Positions 18,743-28,563 of a DNA stretch of 61,613 nt are shown piece after piece. This DNA comes from Candidatus Contendibacter sp. (GTDB lineage: Bacteria; Pseudomonadota; Gammaproteobacteria; Competibacterales; Competibacteraceae), in contig JARSSP010000062.1 of the NCBI GenBank assembly GCA_029624675.1, positions 1-61,613 of the forward strand, read 5' to 3'. The translations under genes and the position numbers were made by a program. Numbering within the stretch: the stretch's first letter is position 1; every line of letters begins with the position of its first letter. The notes beneath the pieces are model-generated. The model was not told the origin of the DNA. It made no database searches and saw nothing but the letters and a program-made list of their open reading frames with translations.

Positions 18743-20179
18743 TCAGCAGGGCCACTCGTGCACCGGCTGGCCGCTTTGCTGCCGTTCCAGATAAGCGAGG
18801 GTCAGTGCATTCAAGTCCGGTCCATGGCGGGCGAGAAACCGCCGCTGCCAGTCGGCGCCGGTGCGACCGCTCTCAACCCGCGCGGTAATCAAATCCAGAT
18901 ATTCGGCGATATCCGCCGGATGGATATCCAACGCCCGCAGCCCGCGTCGGGCCAGCGGCAGCAACTCTTCCAATAGCAGCCGCCGCAATGGCAACCACTG
19001 GCCGTTCAGCCACCTCACCTCGGCTTGCAGCCCATCGCGCGCCGCCGCGTAGAAATTCGCCCGGCAATGGGCGAATTCCAGCGTCGCGGCGATCGGCGGC
19101 GTCGCCCGCGCCAGTTCGTGGACCAGCCCGTAATACAGCGCCGCGTTGGCGATGGTATCGGGAATGCTGGGGCCAGCGGGCATCACCCGATGCTCGATGC
19201 GCAGATGCGGCGTTCCGTCGGCCTCGAAACCCAGCAGCGGTCGGTTCCAGCGCCAGATGGTGCCATTGTGCAGGCGCAGGTGCGGCAACCGCGCGTCGGC
19301 TTCCGCGCTCAGGTCCACCGGCAGCAGCGGCGGGTAATAGGTTTGATTTTCCGCAAACAGTTCCAGCAGCGAGTCCTGGACATAGCCGCCGCCAAAAGTG
19401 ACCCGCGGGTGGCTTGGGTCATTGGCGCGCGTTCCGCCGGCCAGCGCCACGCCCTGTTCGAACAGCGGAATGCGGGTTTCCTGCCACAGTGTTTTGCCGA
19501 ACAGCAGCGGCGAATTGGCGGCGACCGCCACCATCGGCGCCGACAGCGCCAGCGCGGCGTTGAAAAACACCGCCGCGTCGCGGGCCGTGACCTGTAAATG
19601 GGTCTGGAACGAAGTGGTGGCGGCTTCCAGCATCACGTCGGGATGGGTCAGGCACAGGGTTTCGGCGCCGTGAATGGCCAGCGCCATCGGCCGCCCGCGC
19701 CGCCGCGACAGAATCTGGTCGTTGATAGCCCGGTAACGCTGCTGGTCGGACATGTGGTCCGGGCTCAGGTCCTGAACTCGCAAGGTTGGCAGGATGCCGA
19801 TGAGCGCCACCGCTGCGTTCAGTTCGGCGGCCGTCCGCTGGCAGCGTCGCCACAGACTTTCCAGATTGGCGTGCATCCGCCGCAACACGTCGTCGCGCAG
19901 AGGCAGGGGTGGGGTATTCAGTTCGATGTTGAACACGCTGAGTTCCGGCACCACCAGTGGATCTGCCAGTCGCTCCAGAAAAACCCGGTTGAGCGGCGCG
20001 GGCTGGCCCCGGCGATCCACTAGCCAGGCTTCGATCTCGAAACCGGCGACGCCGCCGGTCGGTGCGAATCGCCCGGCGTGAAACCACTCGCCCAAGGTTG
20101 CGGTTTCCTGACGCAGTCGCGCCCGGAAGCGGCGAAAATCCTGGCGGGTAAAGGTCGAGCGGGAAATTTCCTGGCCCAT
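18743..20179 (-). CDS. Glutamate-cysteine ligase family protein (GCS2-like)
   Basis: A carboxylate-amine ligase-fold protein of 478 residues. Recognisable segments are GFEIEAWLVD near the N-terminus, FNIELNTPPLPL, and NGTIWRWNRPLL followed by RIEHRVMPAGPSIPDTIANA. The overall pattern fits the GCS2 superfamily (PF04107), which contains glutamate-cysteine ligases and ligases of unknown substrate. This version resembles uncharacterised proteobacterial members rather than GshA, so I assign no substrate. It converges with cobO and lies 36 bases downstream of the methyltransferase gene on the same strand. Confidence 0.75.
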   Translation of the reverse strand: MGQEISRSTFTRQDFRRFRARLRQETATLGEWFHAGRFAPTGGVAGFEIEAWLVDRRGQPAPLNRVFLERLADPLVVPELSVFNIELNTPPLPLRDDVLRRMHANLESLWRRCQRTAAELNAAVALIGILPTLRVQDLSPDHMSDQQRYRAINDQILSRRRGRPMALAIHGAETLCLTHPDVMLEAATTSFQTHLQVTARDAAVFFNAALALSAPMVAVAANSPLLFGKTLWQETRIPLFEQGVALAGGTRANDPSHPRVTFGGGYVQDSLLELFAENQTYYPPLLPVDLSAEADARLPHLRLHNGTIWRWNRPLLGFEADGTPHLRIEHRVMPAGPSIPDTIANAALYYGLVHELARATPPIAATLEFAHCRANFYAAARDGLQAEVRWLNGQWLPLRRLLLEELLPLARRGLRALDIHPADIAEYLDLITARVESGRTGADWQRRFLARHGPDLNALTLAYLERQQSGQPVHEWPC

Positions 20180-20215
20180 GCGCGGCGTCTCCGGATCGCG
20201 GGATGCTTGGGCAAA

Positions 20216-21409
20216 CTATAGCCGGCCGCGCTCGTCGCGGAAGGCGAAACCTCGCAGCGGGATATCCAGATTCCGGGTCAGGGCGATAGCCTGAAATCGG
20301 TCGCCCATTTCGCCCGGCAGAGTCAGCAGTTTGACTTGGCGGACCTGTTCCAGATAACGGACGGTATCGGTGGGGTCCAACTCGGCCAGCAATTCCATCA
20401 GGCCACAGCCGAACAGGAAATGGTTCTGACGGGAGTAACCGGCGACTTCCAGTCCAGCGGCGCGGGCGGCGTCGGCCACGGCGGTGAAATCCACGCTAGC
20501 GGTGATGTCCTGCAAGCCCGGCAAGATCAGTGGGTCGGCGTGAACCCGGTGACGGTAGTGGCAGAGCAAGGTGCCGTCGACGCGCTCGGGGTGATAATAG
20601 GCGCGGCGCGGATAGCCATAGTCCACGAACAGCAGGGCGCCCGCCGCCAGCGGTTCGGCGATGGTTCGCAGCCAGTCTGCCAAATGGGGGACGTATTCAG
20701 AGCAGTAGTGCTCGGGTAAGCGCCAACCCAGTTCGGCTTCGATCCGGGCAACCGTGGCGGTTACCACCGGGTCCTCCTCGCCCTCGGCCCAGGCCAAACC
20801 GGTTTCGGTCCAGACCACCGTCGAGCGGCGCGGGCCGCGCGCGGTGACGCGGAAGCGTTCGACCGGCAGCGCATCTAGCACTTCGTTGCCAAGCACGACG
20901 CCGCGAAAGCCGGAGTCCGGCGGCGCGTCCAGCCAGGCCACCCGATCCAGCAACGCAGGCGCCCGGTCAGCCAGGGTTTGACGCTGGCGCTGGCGCAGTT
21001 CCCCGCTCGGTTCCAGGATGGCGTAGTGTTGCGGCAGGGCGTCCAGGGCGCGCAGTTCCAGCAGGATATCGGCGGCCATGACGCCGGTGCCGGCGCCGAG
21101 TTCGAGGATGTCGCCCCCGCCAAGCGCGTCTAGGATATCCTGGCACTGGTGGGCCAGGCAGCGCGAGAACAGGGGCGACAGCTCCGGCGCCGTGACGAAG
21201 TCGCCGCCCGGACCGAACTTGCGAGCACCGGCGCGGTAATAGCCCAGGCCGGGCGCGTACAGGGCTAGGTCCATGAACCGAGCGAAACTGATGGCGCCGC
21301 CCGCGTCGGCGATGGCGGCGCGCAGAATGTCGAGCAACCGCGCGCTGTGCGCGGCGGCGGCGGGATCGGGCGCGGGCAAGGTATTGAGCGGATCGACGGG
21401 CAGGGTCAT
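20216..21409 (-). CDS. SAM-dependent methyltransferase, MidA/NDUFAF7 family
   Basis: A class I methyltransferase of the DUF185/MidA family; the mitochondrial member NDUFAF7 methylates an arginine of complex I. Evidence is ISFARFMDLALYAPGLGYY near the start, the GDFVTAPELSPLF block, the SAM-binding ILELGAGTGVMA, GNEVLDALPVERF and FVDYGYPRRAYYHPER. The ATG at 21409 gives 397 residues; an in-frame GTG 15 bases upstream is possible. The bacterial substrate is not established. Confidence 0.9.
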   Translation of the reverse strand: MTLPVDPLNTLPAPDPAAAAHSARLLDILRAAIADAGGAISFARFMDLALYAPGLGYYRAGARKFGPGGDFVTAPELSPLFSRCLAHQCQDILDALGGGDILELGAGTGVMAADILLELRALDALPQHYAILEPSGELRQRQRQTLADRAPALLDRVAWLDAPPDSGFRGVVLGNEVLDALPVERFRVTARGPRRSTVVWTETGLAWAEGEEDPVVTATVARIEAELGWRLPEHYCSEYVPHLADWLRTIAEPLAAGALLFVDYGYPRRAYYHPERVDGTLLCHYRHRVHADPLILPGLQDITASVDFTAVADAARAAGLEVAGYSRQNHFLFGCGLMELLAELDPTDTVRYLEQVRQVKLLTLPGEMGDRFQAIALTRNLDIPLRGFAFRDERGRL

Positions 21410-21589
21410 GGGCGCGCGGTGCACTGGGAATGGTGGAGAACGAGATAGCGTTTTATCACAGACGCCGCCGGGCTGCCCGTCGTCGCAATCAGAGTGTTCA
21501 TGGATGCAACTCGCGCCGCAATTCCGTTAGAATAATCAGGGTTCGGCTTGATCCCTTCCTCGCCCGTTTGGGCTTACCGCCGCCTTCGC

Positions 21590-22291
21590 ATGAAAACGCC
21601 ATTGTTCGCCCTGCCGTTGCTGTTGTTTCCCTGCGCCCTGGTTTCGGCCCCGGCCCAACCTGGTTCGGCCACTCAGCCCGTGGCTGCCGTCTATGTCAGC
21701 GATACCGTGGAGATACCGTTGCGGGCGGGCGCTTCCAATCGCCACCGAGTGATCGGCGCGGTGCGGAATGGTTCCCCGATCCAGGTGTTGCAGGTGGACA
21801 CGGCCAAGGGCTATACCCAGATTCGCACTCCCACTGGTATGAAAGGCTGGCTGCCCAGCGACCAACTCGGCTCCACCCCCAGCAGTCAGGAGCAACTGGC
21901 CCAGACGCGCCAGGAGTTGGAGCAGTTGAAGGCGCGGCACTTTGAACTCCAGCAGCATATGGACAGCATGGTCAGCAAACCCGGCGTGGAAGCCAAGAGC
22001 TATCCCCAGCTTTACGAGGAATCCCTGCGCCTGCGCCAGCAACTGGCGTACTATCGCAAGGTGGCGGCCGACACCGTGGCGATCGACGAGCGCAACAAGG
22101 CTTTGCAGGAGCAGGCGGTGACCCTGGAACGGGAACTGCAAATCGCCCAGCAGGAAAACCGGGCGTTGCGCAACGACAACGACAGTATTCGATTTTTGAT
22201 GGGAGTGATGATCCTGGGCGCTTGCCTGTTGGTAGCCGTGATGATGCCGCGCATCCGGGAGCAAAAGCGGGCGCAGTGGAGTCGATTGTAG
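21590..22291 (+). CDS. TIGR04211-type SH3 domain protein with coiled coil and C-terminal membrane anchor
   Basis: The 233-residue product has a signal peptide (MKTPLFALPLLLFPCALVSA), a bacterial SH3 domain (about 25-95, with IPLRAGASNRHRVIG and GMKGWLPSDQL), a long coiled coil (about 105-205) and a C-terminal transmembrane helix (FLMGVMILGACLLVAVMM) followed by a basic tail. This is the YgiM-like architecture, with the SH3 domain placed in the periplasm. Function is unknown; cell-wall contact is an inference from the domain. Residues before Met15 of the longest frame are not counted because the signal peptide starts there. Confidence 0.88.
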   Translation: MKTPLFALPLLLFPCALVSAPAQPGSATQPVAAVYVSDTVEIPLRAGASNRHRVIGAVRNGSPIQVLQVDTAKGYTQIRTPTGMKGWLPSDQLGSTPSSQEQLAQTRQELEQLKARHFELQQHMDSMVSKPGVEAKSYPQLYEESLRLRQQLAYYRKVAADTVAIDERNKALQEQAVTLERELQIAQQENRALRNDNDSIRFLMGVMILGACLLVAVMMPRIREQKRAQWSRL

Positions 22292-22333
22292 TGATTTGTT
22301 TTGCCGCCGCCGGGGCGAGGGCGGGCCATGGCG

Positions 22334-22696
22334 TCAGGCAAGATCGTGGCGGCCGCGCTCGATCATGACGCCGACCTCGCCGGCCTCACGCACCGCGCCG
22401 GGCTTGCGCACGGTCAACCGCAACCAGGGTACGGCGAATTCCCGCAACACGAGATCGGCGATGCGCTCACCCAGGGTTTCGACCAACTGGCAATCGCTGG
22501 CGGCGGCGAACTCGACCAGCCGCCGCGCCACGGCCTGATAATCCAGGGTGTCGCCCAGGCGGTCGGTCGCGGCCGCCGGGCGAATGTCGGCGCCCAGTTC
22601 CAGGTCGAGGAGCAGGGTTCGGCGCTTCTGGCGCTCCGTGGGATAAACGCCGATCAGGGTTTCGACTCGCAGGTCGCGGATGAAAATGATATCCAT
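22334..22696 (-). CDS. folB: Dihydroneopterin aldolase FolB
   Basis: Cleaves 7,8-dihydroneopterin to 6-hydroxymethyldihydropterin in folate synthesis. The 120 residues begin MDIIFIRDLRVETLIGVYP, with the active-site Glu in LRVETLIG-type context, the DTLDYQAVARRL strand and LVETLGERIADLVL. Length matches the family. It diverges from plsY, a common neighbour in gammaproteobacteria, across 205 bases. Confidence 0.96.
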   Translation of the reverse strand: MDIIFIRDLRVETLIGVYPTERQKRRTLLLDLELGADIRPAAATDRLGDTLDYQAVARRLVEFAAASDCQLVETLGERIADLVLREFAVPWLRLTVRKPGAVREAGEVGVMIERGRHDLA

Positions 22697-22901
22697 GGCG
22701 GGGCTCCGCGCGGTGGTTTATCTTAGGGCAAAATTACCGTCCCGGTTCCAGCCGGCCCTTGCGCCGGTATTCTTAATAGGCGTGATATACTGAAATCAGG
22801 CCGCACGACGCTTTGGGCGTTTGGCTCGGGGGCCCGGTGACGGGAGACATCGAGCAGTGCGGCGATTTTATTTCAGCCGCAATCGGTTGGCAGCACATCC
22901 C

Positions 22902-23504
22902 ATGCTCGTAACCTTGTCGTTCGTCGTGTTCGGCTATCTGGCCGGCTCCATTTCCACCGCGATCATCGTCTGCCGGGCGATGGGTCTGCCCGATCCCCGC
23001 AGCGAAGGCTCGCGCAATCCGGGCGCCACCAATGTCTTGCGCTTTGGCGGCAAAAAGGCTGCTGCCATTACCCTGGCCGGCGATTTTCTCAAGGGTCTGC
23101 TGCCGGTGCTGCTGGCGCGGTGGGTCGGCCTGGATGAAACCGGACTGGCCCTGACCGCGCTGGCGGCGTTCCTGGGGCATCTGTACCCGGTGTTTTTCGG
23201 CTTCGAGGGCGGCAAGGGGGTGGCGACCGCCTTCGGCGTCATTCTCGGCCTGGCCTGGCTGGTGGCGCTGGCGGCGCTGGCGACCTGGTTGTTCATGGCT
23301 TTCGTGGCGCGGGTTTCCTCGCTGGCGGCGCTGACCGCCGCCGCGTTGACGCCGCTGTTCGCCTGGGGATTCGGGATGCGAGGCGTTCCGTTCGCCGCCC
23401 TGCTGTTGATGGTTGGGCTGCTGGTCTGGCGGCACCGCTCCAACATCCAGAATCTGCTGGCCGGCGCCGAGGACAAGATTGGGACGGATCGGCCGGAGGG
23501 TTGA
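22902..23504 (+). CDS. plsY: Glycerol-3-phosphate acyltransferase PlsY
   Basis: An inner-membrane enzyme that acylates glycerol 3-phosphate from acyl phosphate, the first step of phospholipid synthesis. The ATG at 22902 gives 200 residues with five or more membrane helices; the upstream in-frame extension is charged and unlikely. The three signature motifs are SRNPGATNVLRFGGKKAA, GHLYPVFFGFEGGKGVAT and WRHRSNIQNLLAG. Confidence 0.97.
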   Translation: MLVTLSFVVFGYLAGSISTAIIVCRAMGLPDPRSEGSRNPGATNVLRFGGKKAAAITLAGDFLKGLLPVLLARWVGLDETGLALTALAAFLGHLYPVFFGFEGGKGVATAFGVILGLAWLVALAALATWLFMAFVARVSSLAALTAAALTPLFAWGFGMRGVPFAALLLMVGLLVWRHRSNIQNLLAGAEDKIGTDRPEG

Positions 23505-23523
23505 ACGGTCAAACCGGGGAAGA

Positions 23524-24117
23524 TCAAGCCGGTGCTCGACCCCGTTCCTGGAATTCCGCCAGCGCCCGCTGGAACCGCTGGTACAGCCGCTCCGGGGTCC
23601 GGCCGTGGAACAAGGCGTCCAAGGCCTCGAACTTGGCCCGTTGCGCCTCGAAACCGCGCTGGGTGAAGCTGCCGACCGGATGCCCCTTGGCCATCAGCCG
23701 GTTCATGTCGGTCAGGTTGGAGGTCTTGTCGGCGCAGGACAGCGCCAGAATCACCGGGTCGTTCAACATTGCCAAGCGTTCGCGGTAATGTTGCTGGCGG
23801 GTTTCCCAACTCTGGCGCTTGTCGGTCTCCGACACGGCGGCGACCAGCGCCGCCACCCGCGCGTTGCCGATGGCCGCCGCCAACGTCGCTTCGTCGTAGC
23901 CGCAATCCTCGACGATGTCGTGCAAGTAAGCGGCGGCCACCGGTTCCGGGTCGCGGATGCCGCTCTCCATCAGCAGCCACGCCACCTCGGCCAGGTGCAG
24001 GAAATAGGCCGGCCGGTCCTCGCCGGGCGGAGCCTTGCGGCGATGGTCGCGCTGGCGATGAGCGTATTCCGCCAACCGCATCGCGTTCGGGACCAGAGCA
24101 TCGTCGAGTGCGTTCAT
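23524..24117 (-). CDS. HD-domain phosphohydrolase
   Basis: A 197-residue protein with the HD metal-binding pattern: His in YFLHLAEVA, the HD pair in AAYLHDIVEDCG and a distal Asp in CADKTSNLTD. The spacing and the HDIVED wording resemble the hydrolase half of RelA/SpoT and Mesh1-type small hydrolases. A ppGpp or nucleotide phosphohydrolase role is plausible but not shown. It converges with plsY (19 bases) and diverges from fabA. Confidence 0.82.
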   Translation of the reverse strand: MNALDDALVPNAMRLAEYAHRQRDHRRKAPPGEDRPAYFLHLAEVAWLLMESGIRDPEPVAAAYLHDIVEDCGYDEATLAAAIGNARVAALVAAVSETDKRQSWETRQQHYRERLAMLNDPVILALSCADKTSNLTDMNRLMAKGHPVGSFTQRGFEAQRAKFEALDALFHGRTPERLYQRFQRALAEFQERGRAPA

Positions 24118-24166
24118 AAGGCGATCTCGCGCTAAAATCGTGGGGAGGCGTTAATGAGCCGCTTGG

Positions 24167-24194
24167 TTATCGGCCGGTAAAAATCCTTTATAAT
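24167..24194 (+). promoter_or_regulatory. Probable sigma-70 promoter of fabAB
   Basis: A perfect -10 box TATAAT lies at 24189-24194, with a weak -35 TTATCG at 24167-24172 and a 16-base spacer. It sits 44 bases before the fabA GTG start. I see no clear FabR or FadR palindrome. Confidence 0.5.
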
Positions 24195-24237
24195 TTTCAA
24201 TTCGATTTTTTCCATTGCACACAGGATATCCAAGGTC

Positions 24238-24753
24238 GTGAATAAAAAATCCAGCTACAATCGCGAGGAACTGCTTGCCTGCGCCCGTGGCGAGTTGTTC
24301 GGCCCTGGCAACGCGCAGTTGCCCTTGCCGAACATGCTGATGATGGATCGCATCGTCCATATCGGTTCCGAGGGTGGCCAATACGGCAAGGGCGAGATCG
24401 TCGCGGAACTGGATATTCATCCCGATCTGTGGTTTTTCCAATGTCACTTCATCGGCGATCCGGTCATGCCGGGCTGTTTGGGGCTGGATGCCATGTGGCA
24501 ACTGGTTGGGTTTTTCCTGGGCTGGATGGGTGGCCAGGGGCGAGGGCGGGCGCTGGGTTGCGGTGAGGTCAAGTTCACTGGCCAGGTGCGCCCGGAAGCG
24601 AAAAAACTCACCTATCACATTCATATGAAGCGGGTCATCCTGCGCAAATTGGTCATGGGCATCGCCGACGCCAACCTGGAGGTGGATGGCCGGACCATTT
24701 ACACCGGCAAGGATTTGCGGGTCGGATTGTTCACCTCGACCGACGGCTTTTGA
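24238..24753 (+). CDS. fabA: 3-hydroxydecanoyl-ACP dehydratase/isomerase FabA
   Basis: Dehydrates 3-hydroxydecanoyl-ACP and isomerises the product, starting unsaturated fatty acid synthesis. The GTG start gives 171 residues aligned with the family N-terminus ([19 protein letters not shown]). The catalytic His is in [17 protein letters not shown] and the Asp in [17 protein letters not shown]. It is followed 11 bases later by fabB, the classical gammaproteobacterial fabAB operon. Confidence 0.97.
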   Translation: MNKKSSYNREELLACARGELFGPGNAQLPLPNMLMMDRIVHIGSEGGQYGKGEIVAELDIHPDLWFFQCHFIGDPVMPGCLGLDAMWQLVGFFLGWMGGQGRGRALGCGEVKFTGQVRPEAKKLTYHIHMKRVILRKLVMGIADANLEVDGRTIYTGKDLRVGLFTSTDGF

Positions 24754-24764
24754 GGGTAGCAACG

Positions 24765-25982
24765 ATGAGACGGGTAGTGATTACCGGTATTGGTATCGTG
24801 TCCAGCATCGGCAACGACCGCTGGGAAGTGCTGGAATCGCTGCGGCAGGGTCGCAGCGGCCTGGAATTCGCGGAGGATTACAAGGCCATGGGGCTGCGTT
24901 CCCATGTGCGCGGGCCGCTGCGGGTGGATCTGGCGGCGCTGATCGACCGCAAGATGCTGCGGTTCATGGGCGACGCCGCCGCCTTCAATTACATCGCCCT
25001 GCGTGAGGCCATCGCCGACGCCGGGTTGCCGGAGGAGATGGTGTCGAACCCGCGCACGGGGTTGGTGACTGGCACCGGTGGCGGCAGTCCGCAGAACATG
25101 GTGGAGGCCGCTGATCTGCTGCGCAACAAGGGCCTGAAGCGAGTTGGACCGTACATGGTGCCACGCACCATGAGCAGCACGACCACGGCCTGTCTAGCGA
25201 CCCCGTTCAAGATCAAGGGCGTCAATTATAGCATCGGTTCCGCCTGCGCCACCGGCTCGCACTGCATCGGCCACGGCGGCGAACTGATCCAGTGGGGCAA
25301 GCAGGACATCGTGTTCGCCGGTGGTGGCGAGGAGGTGCACTGGAGCCTGACTCATCTGTTTGACGCCATGGGCGCGCTGTCCACCAAGTACAACGCCACC
25401 CCACAAACCGCCTCGCGTCCGTATGACGCTAACCGCGACGGCTTCGTGATCTCCGGTGGCGGTGGGATCGTTGTGCTGGAGGAACTGGAGCACGCCCGCC
25501 GACGCGGGGCGCGGGTCTACGCCGAACTGGTCGGCTACGGCGCGACCTCGGACGGCTTCGACATGGTGCAGCCCTCCGGCGAGGGCGCGCTGCGCTGCAT
25601 GAGGCAGGCGCTGGAAGGGGTGAGCGAGCCGGTGGATTACATCAACACCCACGGCACCAGCACCCCGGCCGGCGACATCAAGGAGCTGGAGGCGATTCGC
25701 GAGGTGTTCGGTGATCGCATTCCACCGATCAGCGCCACCAAGTCGCTGACCGGCCACGCGCTGGGCGCGGCGGGCGTGCACGAAGCCATCTATTCGTTGC
25801 TGATGATGGACAACCGCTTTATCGCCGCTTCGGCCAACATCGAGACTCTCGACCCAGCGGCGGAGGGCTTCCCCATCGTGCGCGAGCGGGTCGACGATGC
25901 CGACCTGAGGGTGGTGATGTCCAACAGCTTCGGTTTTGGCGGCACCAACGCCACGTTGGTGTTCCGGCGGCTTGAGGGTTAG
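24765..25982 (+). CDS. fabB: Beta-ketoacyl-ACP synthase I FabB
   Basis: Condensing enzyme that elongates unsaturated acyl-ACPs. The Cys nucleophile lies in [14 protein letters not shown], the two catalytic His in [11 protein letters not shown] and [11 protein letters not shown], and the conserved Lys in SATKSLTGH. The C-terminal [14 protein letters not shown] is standard. The ATG at 24765 gives 405 residues; an upstream TTG in frame overlaps the fabA stop and is less likely. FabB partners FabA. Confidence 0.97.
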   Translation: MRRVVITGIGIVSSIGNDRWEVLESLRQGRSGLEFAEDYKAMGLRSHVRGPLRVDLAALIDRKMLRFMGDAAAFNYIALREAIADAGLPEEMVSNPRTGLVTGTGGGSPQNMVEAADLLRNKGLKRVGPYMVPRTMSSTTTACLATPFKIKGVNYSIGSACATGSHCIGHGGELIQWGKQDIVFAGGGEEVHWSLTHLFDAMGALSTKYNATPQTASRPYDANRDGFVISGGGGIVVLEELEHARRRGARVYAELVGYGATSDGFDMVQPSGEGALRCMRQALEGVSEPVDYINTHGTSTPAGDIKELEAIREVFGDRIPPISATKSLTGHALGAAGVHEAIYSLLMMDNRFIAASANIETLDPAAEGFPIVRERVDDADLRVVMSNSFGFGGTNATLVFRRLEG

Positions 25983-26016
25983 CCTCTGGTCGTCTAGTGG
26001 ATCGCCGCATAAATTC

Positions 26017-26128
26017 TGACAGGTCATGATCGGGTGTAGGGTGGATGAGGTGTTCCGCGCCGCATCCGCCTGCGGCCCGACGCGGTGGATGCGCTTCGCT
26101 TATCCACCCTACGCTTCTGAACCTGTCA
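26017..26128. repeat. Composite inverted repeat between convergent genes
   Basis: An outer inverted pair (TGACAGGT at 26017-26024, ACCTGTCA at 26121-26128) encloses a second pair (GTAGGGTGGAT at 26036-26046, ATCCACCCTAC at 26102-26112) with further internal symmetry. It resembles the dispersed stem-loop repeats of many proteobacteria. Its place between the convergent ends of fabB and the hydrolase gene would let it end both transcripts. Confidence 0.6.
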
Positions 26129-26147
26129 AAACTTTTGCGTCAGCCTA

Positions 26148-27008
26148 CTAGTCCGCCAACAGCCAGTCGCGCACCACCGCGATTTGATCGTCGGCCATCA
26201 GCGCCGGCGCGTGGCCCATGCCGGGGAACTCGATCAGTCGCGCCCGGGGGCCACGCTCGGTCATGGCGATGGCGTCGGCGTGAGTCAGCACGTCGGAATA
26301 CACCCCGCGCAATACCAGGGCCGGACAGCGGATGGCGTCCCACAGCGGCCACAGATCGATGTCCTTGATGTCGTCGATGACCAGCTTCTTGAAGATCTCG
26401 ACGATGCCGGGATCGTAGCCGGTCGTGTAGCGACCGTCTTCCAGTTGGCGGGAATTGTGGATGAGCATGTGCCGCCACTGCGCGTCGGTCAGGTTGCCGA
26501 AGGTGGCCGCGAAGGCGCGCAGGGCGCGACTCATCTCCTCGAAGCTGTCGTAGACATGCTCCTGGCCAAGGTACATGGCGACCCGCTTCAGGCCGGCGGC
26601 GGGGATGAACGGCCCGACATCGTTGACCAGCAGCTTGTGGATCGGCGAGCCGGGGTAGCTGGCCAGGAAGATGCCGATCAGGCCACCCATCGAAGTGCCG
26701 ACCCAGTCGATCCGCTCGGCGTCGAGCCGAGCCAGCAGCATCGCCATGTCGTTGACGTACAGCGGATAGGTGTAATCGCTCTTGTCGGCCAGCCATTCGC
26801 TCCGGCCGCGCCCGACCACGTCCGGGCAGATCACTCGATACTCGTGCTCCAGCGCGGCGGCCAAGAAATCGAAGTCGCGGCCGGTGCGGGTCAGTCCGTG
26901 GACGCAGATCAGCACCTTGGGATTGGCGGGATCGCCCCATTCGGTGTAGTGAACCCGGTGGAAGCCGTGGGGACCGAGCGCCCGGTAGTAGCGCGATGTC
27001 ATCGCCAT
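26148..27008 (-). CDS. Alpha/beta hydrolase
   Basis: A 286-residue alpha/beta hydrolase-fold enzyme. The oxyanion segment is LICVHGLTRTGRDFD, the nucleophile Ser lies in WVGTSMGGLIG, and the catalytic His in GMGHAPALM. The acid is probably the Asp of LRGVYSDVLTHAD. No signal peptide is seen, so it acts in the cytoplasm. The substrate is unknown. It diverges from a second, different hydrolase gene across 97 bases. Confidence 0.88.
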   Translation of the reverse strand: MAMTSRYYRALGPHGFHRVHYTEWGDPANPKVLICVHGLTRTGRDFDFLAAALEHEYRVICPDVVGRGRSEWLADKSDYTYPLYVNDMAMLLARLDAERIDWVGTSMGGLIGIFLASYPGSPIHKLLVNDVGPFIPAAGLKRVAMYLGQEHVYDSFEEMSRALRAFAATFGNLTDAQWRHMLIHNSRQLEDGRYTTGYDPGIVEIFKKLVIDDIKDIDLWPLWDAIRCPALVLRGVYSDVLTHADAIAMTERGPRARLIEFPGMGHAPALMADDQIAVVRDWLLAD

Positions 27009-27105
27009 CGATCAATCTCCTTAAAGTTGTGAGCGGCCCCATTATCCGGCAAGCCCGAGAGGGTGGCTATAATCTCTCCGGCTTTCCGTCAGCGAGCATC
27101 CGAGC

Positions 27106-27846
27106 ATGGCGATCCTGCACTACACCGAAAGCGGCCAGGGCGAGCCGCTGATCCTGCTCCACAGCGGCGGGATGAGCGGCGCGGAGTGGACGCCGCAAAT
27201 CCCGCTGTTCGCTCGCAATTTTCGTGTGGTGGTTCCCGATCATCCGGGACACGGCCGCAGCCCGATGGTGGCCGAGCGATTGACCGTCGCCGACATGGGC
27301 CGCGCGGTGCTGGACCTGATGGACGAACTGGAATTGCCGGTGGCGCATCTGGTGGGGTCCTCGCTGGGTGGGGCGGTGGCGTTGTGGCTGACCCTTTACC
27401 ATCCCCACCGGGTGAGCAAGCTGGTGCTGTACCGAATCGGCTACCGCAAGGATGTGGAGACCCACGCGGGAACCCGCGACATGGCCGATCCCGCCTACTG
27501 GCGCGGGGTCGGCATGCACAAGTGGTTGAGCGACATCCACCGGCCGCAAGGCGGGCCGGATGCCTGGGAAGAAGTGATCGGCCGGGTGTCGGAGGCGCTG
27601 GAGCCGGCCACCACCGATCATTCGCACGATCTTGAAGTGTTGGATCGCATCACCCAGCCGACCCTGCTCGTGGTGGGCGACCGCGATCCGGTGGCGCCGC
27701 TGGATCAGATTTTGGAAATGTTTGGGGCAATTCCCCATTGCGGACTCTGGGTCATGCCTTACGCGACCCATGTGACCGCTACCGGTACGTGGCGGGCAAA
27801 ATCGTTCGCGCTGGAAGTGACGCGGTTTTTGCAAAGGCAAAAATAA
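27106..27846 (+). CDS. Alpha/beta hydrolase
   Basis: A 246-residue cytoplasmic hydrolase with the oxyanion block LILLHSGGMSGAEW, the nucleophile in LVGSSLGGAVALWL, the acid in VVGDRDPVAPLDQ and the His in PYATHVTATGT. It resembles 3-oxoadipate enol-lactonase-like hydrolases in layout, but the substrate cannot be assigned. A TPR gene follows 14 bases downstream in the same direction. Confidence 0.88.
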   Translation: MAILHYTESGQGEPLILLHSGGMSGAEWTPQIPLFARNFRVVVPDHPGHGRSPMVAERLTVADMGRAVLDLMDELELPVAHLVGSSLGGAVALWLTLYHPHRVSKLVLYRIGYRKDVETHAGTRDMADPAYWRGVGMHKWLSDIHRPQGGPDAWEEVIGRVSEALEPATTDHSHDLEVLDRITQPTLLVVGDRDPVAPLDQILEMFGAIPHCGLWVMPYATHVTATGTWRAKSFALEVTRFLQRQK

Positions 27847-27860
27847 CGAGACGAGGCGGG

Positions 27861-28475
27861 ATGACGATGATCGGAATACCGAAAATTCTGGCGTTAACGG
27901 CGGCGCTGGGTATGGCCGCGCCAGTTTGGGCGGGTCAATACGACGTTGTGTTCGGCGATGTCCAGCGGATGTTGGGCCAGGCGGCGCGAAACGATGAAGC
28001 AGGCTTGAACGCACTCCGGCAACGGCTGGAAGGCGAACCCAAGCCGGCCCACCGCAACGCCAAGGAAGCCCGCGCCCTGAATCAGCAAGGGCTAGACGCG
28101 CTGAAGCGGAACGATTATCAGGCCGCCGCGACCGCCTTTCAGAAGGCGCAGGAAGCAGATCCCGCCGATGTCGAAGTGGCTGGCAATCTGGGCTATGCCA
28201 ACCTGAAGCTCGGTCAGTTCAAGCGCGCGGAACATCAATTGGTCTACGCGATTTCCCTGGCGCCGGGACGGTCGTCGTCGTGGTACAACCTCGGCCAAGT
28301 GTATGGCACGATGAACGAGGTCGAAAAGGCGACCGGGGCGTTTGTCGCGGCATACCGCTTTTCCCAGAACCCGCCCAAGACCCTGGAGTTCATGCGGCAG
28401 GCACTGACCGCGCCGGAGAACAACGAAACTACCCGCGCGGCGCTGAAACGGACGCTGGAATTAATGGGGGTATGA
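27861..28475 (+). CDS. Periplasmic TPR-repeat protein
   Basis: A 204-residue protein with a signal peptide (MTMIGIPKILALTAALGMAAPVWA), then a helical region and about three tetratricopeptide repeats, for example ALNQQGLDALKRNDYQAAA and VAGNLGYANLKLGQFKRAE. TPRs mediate protein contacts. The ATG at 27861 follows an AGGCGGG ribosome binding site, and the signal peptide starts there. No specific partner is indicated. Confidence 0.85.
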   Translation: MTMIGIPKILALTAALGMAAPVWAGQYDVVFGDVQRMLGQAARNDEAGLNALRQRLEGEPKPAHRNAKEARALNQQGLDALKRNDYQAAATAFQKAQEADPADVEVAGNLGYANLKLGQFKRAEHQLVYAISLAPGRSSSWYNLGQVYGTMNEVEKATGAFVAAYRFSQNPPKTLEFMRQALTAPENNETTRAALKRTLELMGV

Positions 28476-28563
28476 CAGGTGGTTGAGGGGGAGTGAATCC
28501 ATATGCCCTATCGCGATTTTAACCTGAAGCCAAACCGATACCGAACAGAAGTAAAAATGATGA